This document shows positions 1 to 6,045 of a stretch of DNA of 6,045 nucleotides, piece by piece. The translations under genes and the position numbers were made by a program. How positions within the stretch are numbered: position 1 is the first letter of the stretch; the number at the start of each line of letters is the position of its first letter. Source of the DNA: Actinomycetes bacterium (GTDB lineage: Bacteria > Actinomycetota > Thermoleophilia > Solirubrobacterales > Solirubrobacteraceae); assembly GCA_023405705.1 (NCBI GenBank), contig JAEXXR010000488.1, positions 1 through 6,045 on the forward strand, read 5' to 3'. The notes under the pieces are model-generated. The model saw nothing but the letters and a program-made list of their open reading frames with translations, was not told the origin of the DNA and made no database searches.

Positions 1-157
1 GCTCCAGCGCGGCGTTCACGATCGCCTCGACGACGGCGCCGGGACCCTCGTCCCGGCGCGTGGGCCAGCGCTCGCGGTGGAGCATCGCGCCGCCGGGGGA
101 CAGCAGCGCGCCCTTCATCGCGGTGCCGCCGACGTCGAGCGCGATCACGCAGGTCAT
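1..157 (-). CDS. ROK-family sugar kinase, N-terminal fragment (cut by window edge)
   Basis: Only the first 52 residues are present, so this is a partial gene that continues beyond the left edge. Residues 4-18 read VIALDVGGTAMKGAL, the classic phosphate-1 ATP-binding loop at the N-terminus of ROK proteins (a hydrophobic beta strand, then D-x-GGT-x-x-K/R-x-A-L). The next strand, around residues 19-30, fits the second strand of the actin-like fold. ROK members are cytoplasmic glucokinases, N-acetylglucosamine or N-acetylmannosamine kinases, or repressors with an extra N-terminal HTH. No HTH precedes the ATP loop here, so a kinase is favoured over a regulator. The ATG (157-155) overlaps the TGA of the upstream SIS gene (156-154) and no Shine-Dalgarno sequence is visible, so translational coupling is likely. 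Substrate specificity cannot be judged because the zinc-binding and sugar-binding motifs lie outside the window. The BadF/NagK-type ATPase family was considered, but the GGT loop fits ROK better. Confidence 0.85.
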   Translation of the reverse strand, partial: MTCVIALDVGGTAMKGALLSPGGAMLHRERWPTRRDEGPGAVVEAIVNAALE

Positions 158-1035
158 GAGCCGAGGATGACCGAGCGGCTGAGGTTGCGCGGCCTGTCCG
201 GGTCGAGGCCGGCGGCGAGCGCCTTCTCGACCGCGACCCGCTGCGCCCGCACGAGGTCGGCGAGCGGATCGATCGCGTCGGCGACGACGTGGGCGCCCGT
301 GCTCCGCACCTCCGCCGCGAGCCCGGCCGGGTCGCCGCCGAACAGCCACACGGCGCGGCCCGGCTCGGCGATGCTGATCGGGCCGTGGCGGTACTCCATC
401 GCCGGGTAGGACTCGGTCCACGAGCCGGCCGCCTCGCGCAGCTTCAGCGCGGCCTCGTGCGCGAGCCCGACCGTCCAGTCGCGCCCGAGGAAGGTGATCT
501 GCTGCGCGGCGACCAGGGCCGGGTCGGCGGCCTGCGCCAGCGCGGCCTCGGCGTCGTCGATCGCGGCGGCGTGGTCGAGACCGAGGTGGGCGCGCAGCAG
601 CACGAGCGCGGTCGTGGCGAAGCGCGTCTGCACGACCGAGCGCTCGTCGGCGAAGTCGAGCACGACCGCTTCGTCCGCGGCGCCCTCGATCGGCTGACCG
701 GCGACCGCGGTGATCGCGACCGCCGGCCCGCGCCGCTCGATCCGCTCCAGCACCTCGACGACCTCGGTCGTCGTGCCCGAGCGGGTCAGCGCCAGCACGC
801 GGTCGTAGGCGCGCCCGGGCGGCATCTCGGAGGCGGGGAAGACGTCGGTCTCGCCGTGGCCGGCCTGCTCGCGCGCCACCGCGTAGGACTGGGCCATGAA
901 CCAGGAGGTGCCGCAGCCGACGACGGCGACCCGCTCGCCGGCGCGCGGCAGCAGGGCGGCGGCGTCGCGGGCGGCCTCCGCCGCGGCGCGCCAGCAGGCC
1001 GGCTGGCTGGCGATCTCGGTCTCGACGTGGTGCAC
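154..1035 (-). CDS. SIS-domain sugar-phosphate isomerase/deaminase (GlmS isomerase-like, no glutaminase domain)
   Basis: A cytoplasmic protein of 293 residues made of two sugar-isomerase (SIS) domains. Numbering from the chosen GTG start, the first domain carries VGCGTS (39-44) and TRSGTT (84-89), the phosphosugar-binding turns. The second begins near FLGRD (182) and has ALKLRE ending at E201, then MEYRHGP with H217. E201 and H217 align with E. coli GlmS Glu488 and His504. The C-terminus PRNLSRSV matches GlmS PRNLAKSV, but the GlmS catalytic Lys603 is Arg287 here. The glutaminase domain is absent, so it should not make GlcN-6-P from glutamine; a catabolic aldose/ketose isomerase or amino-sugar-phosphate deaminase (AgaS, NagB-II or FrlB-like) is inferred. 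Start choice: GTG at 1035 has GGAGG six bases upstream, whereas TTG at 1041 would abut that site directly. It is the first gene of a unit with the ROK kinase (ATGA overlap) and is divergent from the DeoR gene. Confidence 0.85.
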   Translation of the reverse strand: MHHVETEIASQPACWRAAAEAARDAAALLPRAGERVAVVGCGTSWFMAQSYAVAREQAGHGETDVFPASEMPPGRAYDRVLALTRSGTTTEVVEVLERIERRGPAVAITAVAGQPIEGAADEAVVLDFADERSVVQTRFATTALVLLRAHLGLDHAAAIDDAEAALAQAADPALVAAQQITFLGRDWTVGLAHEAALKLREAAGSWTESYPAMEYRHGPISIAEPGRAVWLFGGDPAGLAAEVRSTGAHVVADAIDPLADLVRAQRVAVEKALAAGLDPDRPRNLSRSVILGS

Positions 1036-1115
1036 GGTCAACCTCCGGAATGGATCGCGGCGAGCGGGTGCGCGGGTCGCCGTGTAGGCTCCGCAACCCG
1101 GTGGCTGCAGAGGCG
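1036..1115. promoter_or_regulatory. Divergent intergenic region between the SIS and DeoR genes
   Basis: About 80 bases separate the two divergent start codons, so promoters for both directions should lie here or overlap the starts. On the plus strand TAGGCT (1085-1090) fits the loose actinobacterial -10 pattern TANNNT, but no matching -35 hexamer is present. If it is real, the transcript would begin near 1097 and the leader would be very short. No minus-strand promoter is convincing, and none of the repeats found at 1939-1996 recur here. The promoter assignment is therefore weak; only the geometry is solid. Confidence 0.35.
1042..1046 (-). promoter_or_regulatory. Shine-Dalgarno site of the SIS gene (decides the start)
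   Basis: On the minus strand the sequence reads GGAGG, then TTGACC, then GTG. The six-base spacing to GTG (1035-1033) is ideal, while the in-frame TTG at 1041-1039 directly touches the GGAGG. This moves the start two codons downstream of the longest reading frame. Confidence 0.75.
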
Positions 1116-1886
1116 ATGGATCGAGTCACGCGCTGGAACGCGCTGCTGGAGCTGCTCACCGAGCGGGGGCGGCTCAGCATCGAGGAGGCGGCGGAGCACG
1201 CGGGCGTCTCGGCCGCGACGATCCGCCGCGACTTCGACCAGCTCGCCGACCAGCAGATGCTGACGCGCTCGCGCGGCGGCGCGGTCGCCAACGGCGTCGG
1301 CGAGCTGCCGCTGCGCTACAAGTGGTCGCGCAACGCCTCCGAGAAGCAGCGGATCGGGCGCGCGGCGGCGAACCTCGTGCCGCCCGGCGCCGTCGTCGGC
1401 CTCAACGGCGGGACGACGACGACCGAGGTCGCGCGTGCGCTCGCGGCACGTCCGGGCGCGCCGACCGGCGCGACGGTCACCGTCGTCACCAACGCGCTCA
1501 ACATCGCCAACGAGCTGGCCGTCCGCCCGCAGGTGAAGATCGTCGTGACCGGCGGCGTCACCCGCCCGCAGTCCTACGAGCTGATCGGCCCGCTGGCCGA
1601 CGCCTCGCTGCGCGAGCTGTCGCTCGACGTCGCGGTGATCGGCGTCGACGGGATCGGGCTCGACGGCGTCTACGCGCACGACGAGGGCGAGGCGAGCATC
1701 AACCGCCTGACGGTCCGGCAGGCGCGCACGGTGATCGTCGCCGCCGACAGCTCCAAGCTCGGCGAGCGCGCCTTCGCGCGCATCTGCCCGCTCGACGCGG
1801 TCGACGTGCTCGTCACCGACACGGCCGCCGACGACGCGGTGGTGACGGCCTTCGAGGCCGTCGGCGTGAGCGTCTTCAGAGCCTGA
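1116..1886 (+). CDS. DeoR-family transcriptional repressor of sugar catabolism
   Basis: A full-length DeoR-type regulator of 256 residues, the usual size for the family. Residues 5-57 form the N-terminal winged HTH: RWNALLELL, then RLSIEEAAEHAGVSAATIRRDF, with the diagnostic recognition-helix string VSAATIRRD (31-39) and the wing RSRGGAV (51-57). The C-terminal sensor domain, which resembles ribose-5-phosphate isomerase, has NGGTTTTEVA (97-106), VTNALNIA (124-131), GGVTRPQSYELIGP (146-159) and ADSSKLG (210-216); these loops bind a phosphosugar effector in characterised members. The family normally represses adjacent sugar genes and releases DNA when a phosphorylated intermediate binds. Likely targets here are the repeat cluster at 1939-1996 and perhaps the divergent spacer. 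ATG 1116 places the HTH at the normal distance from the N-terminus; GTG 1101 and ATG 1050 are in frame, but the extra residues are not family-like. Only a weak AGAGG lies close upstream, so the start is moderately certain. Confidence 0.93.
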   Translation: MDRVTRWNALLELLTERGRLSIEEAAEHAGVSAATIRRDFDQLADQQMLTRSRGGAVANGVGELPLRYKWSRNASEKQRIGRAAANLVPPGAVVGLNGGTTTTEVARALAARPGAPTGATVTVVTNALNIANELAVRPQVKIVVTGGVTRPQSYELIGPLADASLRELSLDVAVIGVDGIGLDGVYAHDEGEASINRLTVRQARTVIVAADSSKLGERAFARICPLDAVDVLVTDTAADDAVVTAFEAVGVSVFRA

Positions 1887-1909
1887 GCAGCCACCCCTGC
1901 TCGATGCAG
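1885..1909 (+). other. Two mutually exclusive short hairpins at the end of the deoR gene
   Basis: GAGCAG (1885-1890) can pair with CTGCTC (1897-1902) around a six-base loop, forming a stem that starts inside the TGA stop codon. Alternatively CTGC (1897-1900) can pair with GCAG (1906-1909). Neither is followed by a T-run; a run of C comes next. It may be a weak terminator or RNA 3' end, or chance. Confidence 0.25.
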
Positions 1910-1938
1910 TCCCCCGACGCGGCCGTCTTGGCTTCGCG

Positions 1939-1996
1939 TGCTCAATCATGCTCGGATCATGACACAAAGTTGCATCTTTGAGCATGACTTTGCAAC
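1939..1996. promoter_or_regulatory. Probable operator cluster for the transporter operon (likely DeoR-regulator binding)
   Basis: This AT-richer island holds several overlapping repeats. CAAAGTTGCATCTTTG (1965-1980) is a 16-bp palindrome with one mismatched pair, centred on TGCA. TCATGCTC (1946-1953) is perfectly inverted as GAGCATGA (1980-1987), and TGCTCAA (1939-1945) is inverted as TTGAGCA (1978-1984). TTGCA occurs at 1970 and again at 1990, exactly 20 bases apart, and CTTTG occurs at 1976 and 1988. ATCATG repeats at 1945 and 1956. DeoR-type repressors commonly bind multiple repeated half-sites next to the genes they control, and the regulator gene ends only 50 bases upstream. Which repeat is the true site cannot be decided here. 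Confidence 0.6.
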
Positions 1997-1999
1997 AAT
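1970..1999 (+). promoter_or_regulatory. Candidate sigma-70-type promoter of the ABC transporter operon
   Basis: TTGCAT (1970-1975) as -35 and AACAAT (1994-1999) as -10 are separated by 18 bases, the best pairing I can find between the deoR and binding-protein genes. Transcription would begin near 2006, giving a leader of roughly 53 bases. The -35 lies inside the palindrome at 1965-1980, an arrangement suited to repression. Both hexamers are imperfect; TTGCAA (1990-1995) with GTGTAT (2015-2020) is a poorer alternative with a 19-base spacer. Confidence 0.35.
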
Positions 2000-2044
2000 G
2001 CGCGTCAAGGACCGGTGTATGTGTGCGCCGGGCGTCCTTCGATT

Positions 2045-2050
2045 GAGGAG
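2045..2050 (+). promoter_or_regulatory. Shine-Dalgarno site of the binding-protein gene
   Basis: GAGGAG lies nine bases before ATG 2060 and six bases before an in-frame TTG at 2057. It rules out the longer GTG start at 2015, which lies upstream of this site and would add 15 residues ahead of the signal peptide. Confidence 0.7.
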
Positions 2051-2059
2051 CACTCGTTG

Positions 2060-3385
2060 ATGAACCGTTCCCGCGGCGAACACCTCATCCGCCGCCTCGT
2101 AGTCGTACCCGCCGTCCTCGCGCTGACGCTCAGCGGCTGCGGCGCGTTCTCGGGCAGCGGTGACGACGACGGCGGCACCGGCGGCGAGACGCTGACGTAC
2201 TGGTCGATGTGGCAGAGAGGCGAGCCGCAGAGCAGAGTGCTCCAGAGCGCGATCGACGCGTTCGAGGAGGAGTCGGGCGCCAGAGTCGACGTCCAGTGGG
2301 CCGGCCGCGAGGTCGGCAAGAAGGTGCGCGCGGCCGCCAACTCCGACCGCGTCCCGGATCTGACCGACAACAGCGCCGAGGAGCTGCTCGCCGGCAGCGC
2401 GGCCGACCTCTACTCCGGTCTCTCCGACGTCTACGCCGAGAGAATCCCCGGCGAGGACGTCACCGTCGGCGAGGTGATCCCCGAGACCTACGTCGCGCCG
2501 TACGAGGTCGCTTCAGGCGAACCGATCATCGCGCCGTACGAGGTGCTCTCGATGGCGATCTGGTACGACGGCGCGAAGCTGCCCGAGGTCGCCGCGAACC
2601 CGCCCAGAACGTGGGACGAGTTCGTCGCGCTGCTGAGAAGGATGAAGGCCGACGGCCAGACGCCGATCGCCGCCGACGGCACGATCCCCGACTACAACGC
2701 CTACTGGCTCTACCAGCTCGTCGAGCGCCACCTCGGCCCCGGCTGGCTGCGCAGAGCGGCGCTCGACAGAACGGGCAGATCGTGGGCTGACCCGAAGTTC
2801 CTGGCGGCCGCCAAGCGGCTGGAGGAGATCGTCGGCGCCGGCTACTTCATGGACGGCTACGAGGGCAGCAAGCTGCCGGCCGGCGAGCAGTCGTGGGCGA
2901 AGGGCGACGCGAACTTCCTGATGATGGGCAGCTGGGCGCCGTCGGCGACCGCGCCCGCCGCGCGCGACGGGATCGTGTACAGATCGTTCCCGATGCCGGC
3001 CGTCGAGGACAGCGTCGCGACCGAGGAGCTGAGCCTGATCGGCTTCGGCATCCCGACCAGAGGCGACAACCCCGAGCTGGCCGCCAGATTCATCGCCTTC
3101 TTCATGAACAGAAGATGGCTGAGCAGAATCGCGTCGGAGGCCGACAACCTGACCCCGCGCGCCGACGTCGCCGCGCCGGAGCCGCTCGCCGACCTGAAGG
3201 TCCAGCTGGAGGAGGCCGAGGAGGCCAACCGCTACCTCGACGGCCTGCCGGCGACGGCCGAGCAGTTCCACAAGGGCGTCTTCCTGCCGCTCGACGACAA
3301 GCTGTTCTTCGGCGACATCACGGCCGAGCAGTTCGTCGAGCAGCTGCAGAAGCAGTCGGCCGACTTCTGGAAGCGCAACGGCTGA
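2060..3385 (+). CDS. Extracellular solute-binding lipoprotein of a CUT1 sugar ABC transporter
   Basis: A family 1 solute-binding protein of 441 residues, typical for the class, that would be anchored outside the membrane and deliver sugar to the permeases encoded next. Residues 1-27 form a lipoprotein signal peptide: basic n-region (NRSRGEHLIRR), hydrophobic core (LVVVPAVLALTL) and lipobox LSGC with Cys27 as the lipidation site. An acidic/glycine linker (DDDGGTGGE) follows. The mature domain opens with TLTYWSMWQRGEPQ (44-57), the usual beta1/helix1 ligand region. It continues with RTWDEFVALLRRM (183-195) and a FLMMGSWAPS hinge-like segment (286-295), both characteristic of the family. Two bases separate its stop from the first permease start, so it heads the operon. 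Oddity: 15 of 30 arginines use AGA and one uses AGG, unlike the neighbouring genes; the four Arg codons of the signal peptide are all CGN. The substrate is not identifiable; maltose, oligosaccharide or amino sugar are all possible. Confidence 0.93.
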   Translation: MNRSRGEHLIRRLVVVPAVLALTLSGCGAFSGSGDDDGGTGGETLTYWSMWQRGEPQSRVLQSAIDAFEEESGARVDVQWAGREVGKKVRAAANSDRVPDLTDNSAEELLAGSAADLYSGLSDVYAERIPGEDVTVGEVIPETYVAPYEVASGEPIIAPYEVLSMAIWYDGAKLPEVAANPPRTWDEFVALLRRMKADGQTPIAADGTIPDYNAYWLYQLVERHLGPGWLRRAALDRTGRSWADPKFLAAAKRLEEIVGAGYFMDGYEGSKLPAGEQSWAKGDANFLMMGSWAPSATAPAARDGIVYRSFPMPAVEDSVATEELSLIGFGIPTRGDNPELAARFIAFFMNRRWLSRIASEADNLTPRADVAAPEPLADLKVQLEEAEEANRYLDGLPATAEQFHKGVFLPLDDKLFFGDITAEQFVEQLQKQSADFWKRNG

Positions 3386-3387
3386 CG

Positions 3388-4347
3388 ATGGGAGCTGGGC
3401 TCAGAGCGCTCGCGAGCGGTCCGCCGGCGTCGTCGCGCACGACGCCGGCGCCCAGCCCGCTGGCACGGCAGCGGGGGCGGATCCGCCTGCCGTTCGTGCT
3501 GCCGGCGACGCTCGTCTACTCGGTCTTCTTCGTCGCGCCCAGCCTCGCCGCGGTCGTCGTCAGCCTCTACCGCTGGCAGGGCGTCGGCGACGACCCGAGA
3601 TGGCTCGGCCTCAGCAACTACACGCACCTCTTCCAGGATCCGATCTTCCGCCGCGCCTTCCTCAACACGCTGCTGGTGCTGGTCGTCGTCGGCGTGCTGG
3701 TGTTCGCGATCGGCTTCCTCTTCACCGTGCTCGTGCGCGAGATGCGCGGCCGCAGCCTGCTGCGGGCGCTGATCTTCTTCCCCGCGATCGTCAACCCGGT
3801 CGTGCTCGCGATCGCCTGGGGCTTCATCCTCGACCCGACGCGCGGCGTCCTCAACACGACGCTGCGCGGCGTCGGGCTCGACGGCCTCACGCAGGTGTGG
3901 CTCGGGCCCGACCTGATCTTCCCGATGATCCTGCTCACCTCCGCGTGGATGTTCACCGGTCTCTTCACCGTGATCCTGATGGCCGGCGTCGACCGCATCC
4001 CGCCGAGCTTCTACGAGGACTGCGAGATCGCCGGCGCGAGCCTGTGGCAGCGCTTCCGGCACGTGACGCTGCCGCTCACCTGGGAGGTGACGGCCGTCGC
4101 CGGCGTGCTGTGGGTGATCACGGCGGTCAAGTCGTTCGAGTTCGTCTACGCCTTCGCGGGCGTCGGCGCGGACCCGCCGCGGACGACCTGGACCGCCTCG
4201 GTCTACGTCTACATGACCGGCTTCAGCAGCCAGGGCCTGCCCGAGCTGGGGCGGGCGAGCGCGATGGCGGTCGTGATGGTGGTCGTCGTCGGCCTGCTCG
4301 CGGTGCTGCTGCGGCGCGCGATGCGACGGGCGCAGGTGGAGTACTGA
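3388..4347 (+). CDS. CUT1 ABC transporter permease, MalF-type
   Basis: An integral membrane protein of 319 residues with about six predicted transmembrane segments, near residues 36-60, 93-117, 127-148, 175-200, 232-255 and 290-308. The cytoplasmic EAA loop that docks on the ATPase lies at 210-230 and keeps the conserved Gly and terminal LPL ([10 protein letters not shown], then HVTLPL). A 35-residue Ser/Pro/Arg-rich N-terminal tail precedes the first helix, and no ATG, GTG or TTG occurs in frame between 3388 and that helix, so this start is effectively fixed. No strong Shine-Dalgarno sequence is seen (GGAAG lies 14 bases away), and only two bases separate it from the binding-protein stop, so coupled translation is expected. 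The tail is encoded by a strongly self-complementary stretch (3407-3450). Together with the next gene it would form the heterodimeric sugar channel. Confidence 0.93.
   Translation: MGAGLRALASGPPASSRTTPAPSPLARQRGRIRLPFVLPATLVYSVFFVAPSLAAVVVSLYRWQGVGDDPRWLGLSNYTHLFQDPIFRRAFLNTLLVLVVVGVLVFAIGFLFTVLVREMRGRSLLRALIFFPAIVNPVVLAIAWGFILDPTRGVLNTTLRGVGLDGLTQVWLGPDLIFPMILLTSAWMFTGLFTVILMAGVDRIPPSFYEDCEIAGASLWQRFRHVTLPLTWEVTAVAGVLWVITAVKSFEFVYAFAGVGADPPRTTWTASVYVYMTGFSSQGLPELGRASAMAVVMVVVVGLLAVLLRRAMRRAQVEY
3407..3450 (+). repeat. Strong hairpin-forming inverted repeats at the 5' end of the first permease gene
   Basis: CGCTCGCGAGCG (3407-3418) is a perfect 12-bp palindrome. Directly after it, CGCCGGCGTCGT (3422-3433) and ACGACGCCGGCG (3439-3450) are perfect 12-bp inverted arms around a five-base loop. 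The second structure begins 35 bases after the permease start codon and encodes residues 12-21. No T-run follows, so a simple intrinsic terminator is unlikely. The position, right at the binding-protein/permease boundary, suggests RNA processing, 3'-end protection of the upstream message, or slowed translation of the permease. Confidence 0.6.
4334..4341 (+). promoter_or_regulatory. Shine-Dalgarno site of the second permease gene
   Basis: AGGTGGAG lies within the last codons of the first permease gene, five bases before ATG 4347. It supports starting the second permease at the TGATG overlap rather than anywhere upstream in the long open frame. Confidence 0.65.
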
Positions 4348-5263
4348 TGAGCGCGCTCGGACTTCCCTCGCTCCGCCGCGGAGGCGCCGCGCGCGACGAG
4401 CGCGACGGCGTCAGACGCGGGACGCCGGCTCCGACCGCCCGCCGCCGCACTCCGCTGCGGGTCGCCGGCGTCAGCTTCGTCTACCTGTGGATCGGCTTCA
4501 ACGCGCTGATCTTCCTGTGGGTGATCCTGTCGTCGCTGAAGGACGACTCGGAGATCTTCGACTCGCCCTGGTCGCTGCCCGGCTCGCTGCACTTCGACAA
4601 CTACGCGCGCGCCTGGAACGACTCCGGCCTCGGCACGGCGATGGTCAACTCGGTGCTGCTGGTCGGCGCCGCGGCGATCTCGACGATCGTGCTGGCCGCG
4701 CCGGCCGCGTACGCGCTGAGCCGCTTCCGCTCCCGCTCGTCGGGGCTGACGCTGCTCTACTTCGTGCTCGGGATGGGCGTCCCGCTGCAGACGATCCTGA
4801 TCCCCTCCTACATCGCGCTCGCCGAGGTCAACCTCGTCGACACGCTCGGCGGGCTGTACCTGCTGTACGTCGGCTTCTCGCTGCCGTTCACCGTCTTCCT
4901 CCTGACCGGCTTCTTCCGCACGCTGCCGGGCCGGCTGGAGGAGGCCGCCGCGCTCGACGGCTGCTCGGGCTTCCAGACCTTCTTCCACATCATGCTGCCG
5001 CTCGCGCGGCCGGGACTCATGACCGCACTCATGCTCAACGTCATCGGGCTGTGGAACGAGACGCTGCTCGCGCTCGTCTTCATCGTCGACGACAGCCGCC
5101 AGACGCTCGCGCTGGCGATGCTCAACTTCTACGGGACCATGCTCTACAACTCCGCCTGGGGCGCGCTGTTCGCCGGCATCTGCATCGTCGTGCTGCCGAT
5201 GCTCGTGCTCTACCTGTGGCTCGCGCGGCACGTGATCGAGGGGATGACGCTGGGGGCGACGAA

Positions 5264-5267
<4 letters not shown>
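4347..5267 (+). CDS. CUT1 ABC transporter permease, MalG-type
   Basis: A membrane protein of 306 residues, the partner of the preceding permease. A 38-residue Arg-rich cytoplasmic tail leads into a first helix near 40-63 ([20 protein letters not shown]). Further hydrophobic segments lie near 100-123, 133-158, 168-190, 223-246 and 272-293. The EAA loop [20 protein letters not shown] plus PL (198-219) is an excellent match to the MalG class, with the Glu-Ala-Ala, the Gly four residues on, and the LPL end all present. The [11 protein letters not shown] lead-in and the C-terminal residues GMTLGATK (GMT-GA-K) are hallmarks of MalG/AraQ-type permeases. The start codon overlaps the TGA of the upstream gene by one base, and its own stop overlaps the ATPase start. 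It would form half of the sugar translocation pore. Confidence 0.94.

Positions 5268-6045
<778 letters not shown>

Noticed and set aside
289..1263. A long plus-strand open frame of 324 codons opposite the SIS gene
   Set aside because: It is Arg/Gly/Ala/Asp-rich with no recognisable domain and runs antisense to a clear SIS gene. Such frames are expected in GC-rich DNA. The same applies to the shorter frame at 77-409.
2015..2059. A GTG start at 2015 adding 15 residues to the binding protein
   Set aside because: It places non-signal residues ahead of the n-region of the lipoprotein signal peptide and lies upstream of the good GAGGAG ribosome site that serves ATG 2060.
3232..4062. A minus-strand open frame of 276 codons under the binding-protein and first permease genes
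   Set aside because: Its product is low-complexity (Glu/Asp/Arg/Ala-rich) and it is the antisense of well-supported genes. The frames at 1038-1985, 2513-3271, 4209-5231 and 5210-5851 on the minus strand fail for the same reason.
3600..4346. Extension of the second permease frame upstream to 3600
   Set aside because: The extra 249 codons are an Arg/Ala/Pro/Asp-rich out-of-frame reading of the first permease gene. The real start is the ATG at 4347 with a good ribosome site.
4349..4427. Several palindromes at the start of the second permease gene (GAGCGCGCTC at 4349, 7-bp arms at 4406-4412 and 4421-4427)
   Set aside because: Short arms of this kind are common in GC-rich Arg/Ala/Gly coding sequence, and none approaches the 12-bp stem at 3422-3450.

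Overview
The window comes from a high-GC bacterium, most likely an actinobacterium. Almost every third codon position is G or C, starts include GTG, genes are packed with 1-4 base overlaps, and the transporter is a CUT1-type sugar ABC system in actinobacterial arrangement. A Solirubrobacterales/Thermoleophilia-like source is possible, but that is a guess from style, not a demonstrated placement.

Layout. Positions 1-1035, minus strand: a two-gene unit with a standalone SIS-domain sugar-phosphate isomerase/deaminase-like gene, followed with a 4-base ATGA overlap by the first 52 codons of a ROK-family sugar kinase that runs off the left edge. Positions 1036-1115: a short divergent spacer. Positions 1116-1886, plus strand: a complete DeoR-family repressor. 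Positions 1887-2059: an AT-richer, repeat-rich regulatory region, which is the likely operator and promoter of the transporter. Positions 2060-6045, plus strand: a tightly coupled ABC transporter operon of lipoprotein solute-binding protein, MalF-like permease, MalG-like permease and MalK/MsmX/UgpC-type ATPase, the last cut by the right edge. There are no RNA genes, mobile elements or CRISPR arrays that I can see, and no gene-free stretch longer than about 175 bases.

How it fits together. The transporter would bring a sugar, oligosaccharide or amino sugar across the membrane, the ROK kinase would phosphorylate it, the SIS protein would isomerise or deaminate the phosphosugar, and the DeoR regulator would sense a phosphosugar and control the locus. 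SIS plus ROK plus DeoR points to an amino sugar or glycosamine-like substrate, but the substrate cannot be read from the sequence.

The most interesting points are: a cluster of inverted and direct repeats (TGCTC/GAGCA, TTGCA, a 16-bp imperfect palindrome) in front of the binding-protein gene; a striking concentration of AGA arginine codons in the binding-protein gene only (15 of 30 Arg codons, against 4 of 67 in the deoR and two permease genes); a perfect 12-bp-stem hairpin just inside the first permease gene that could set binding-protein/permease stoichiometry; and replacement by arginine of the lysine that GlmS uses near its C-terminus. The overall architecture is a familiar one; I do not see proof of an undescribed system.
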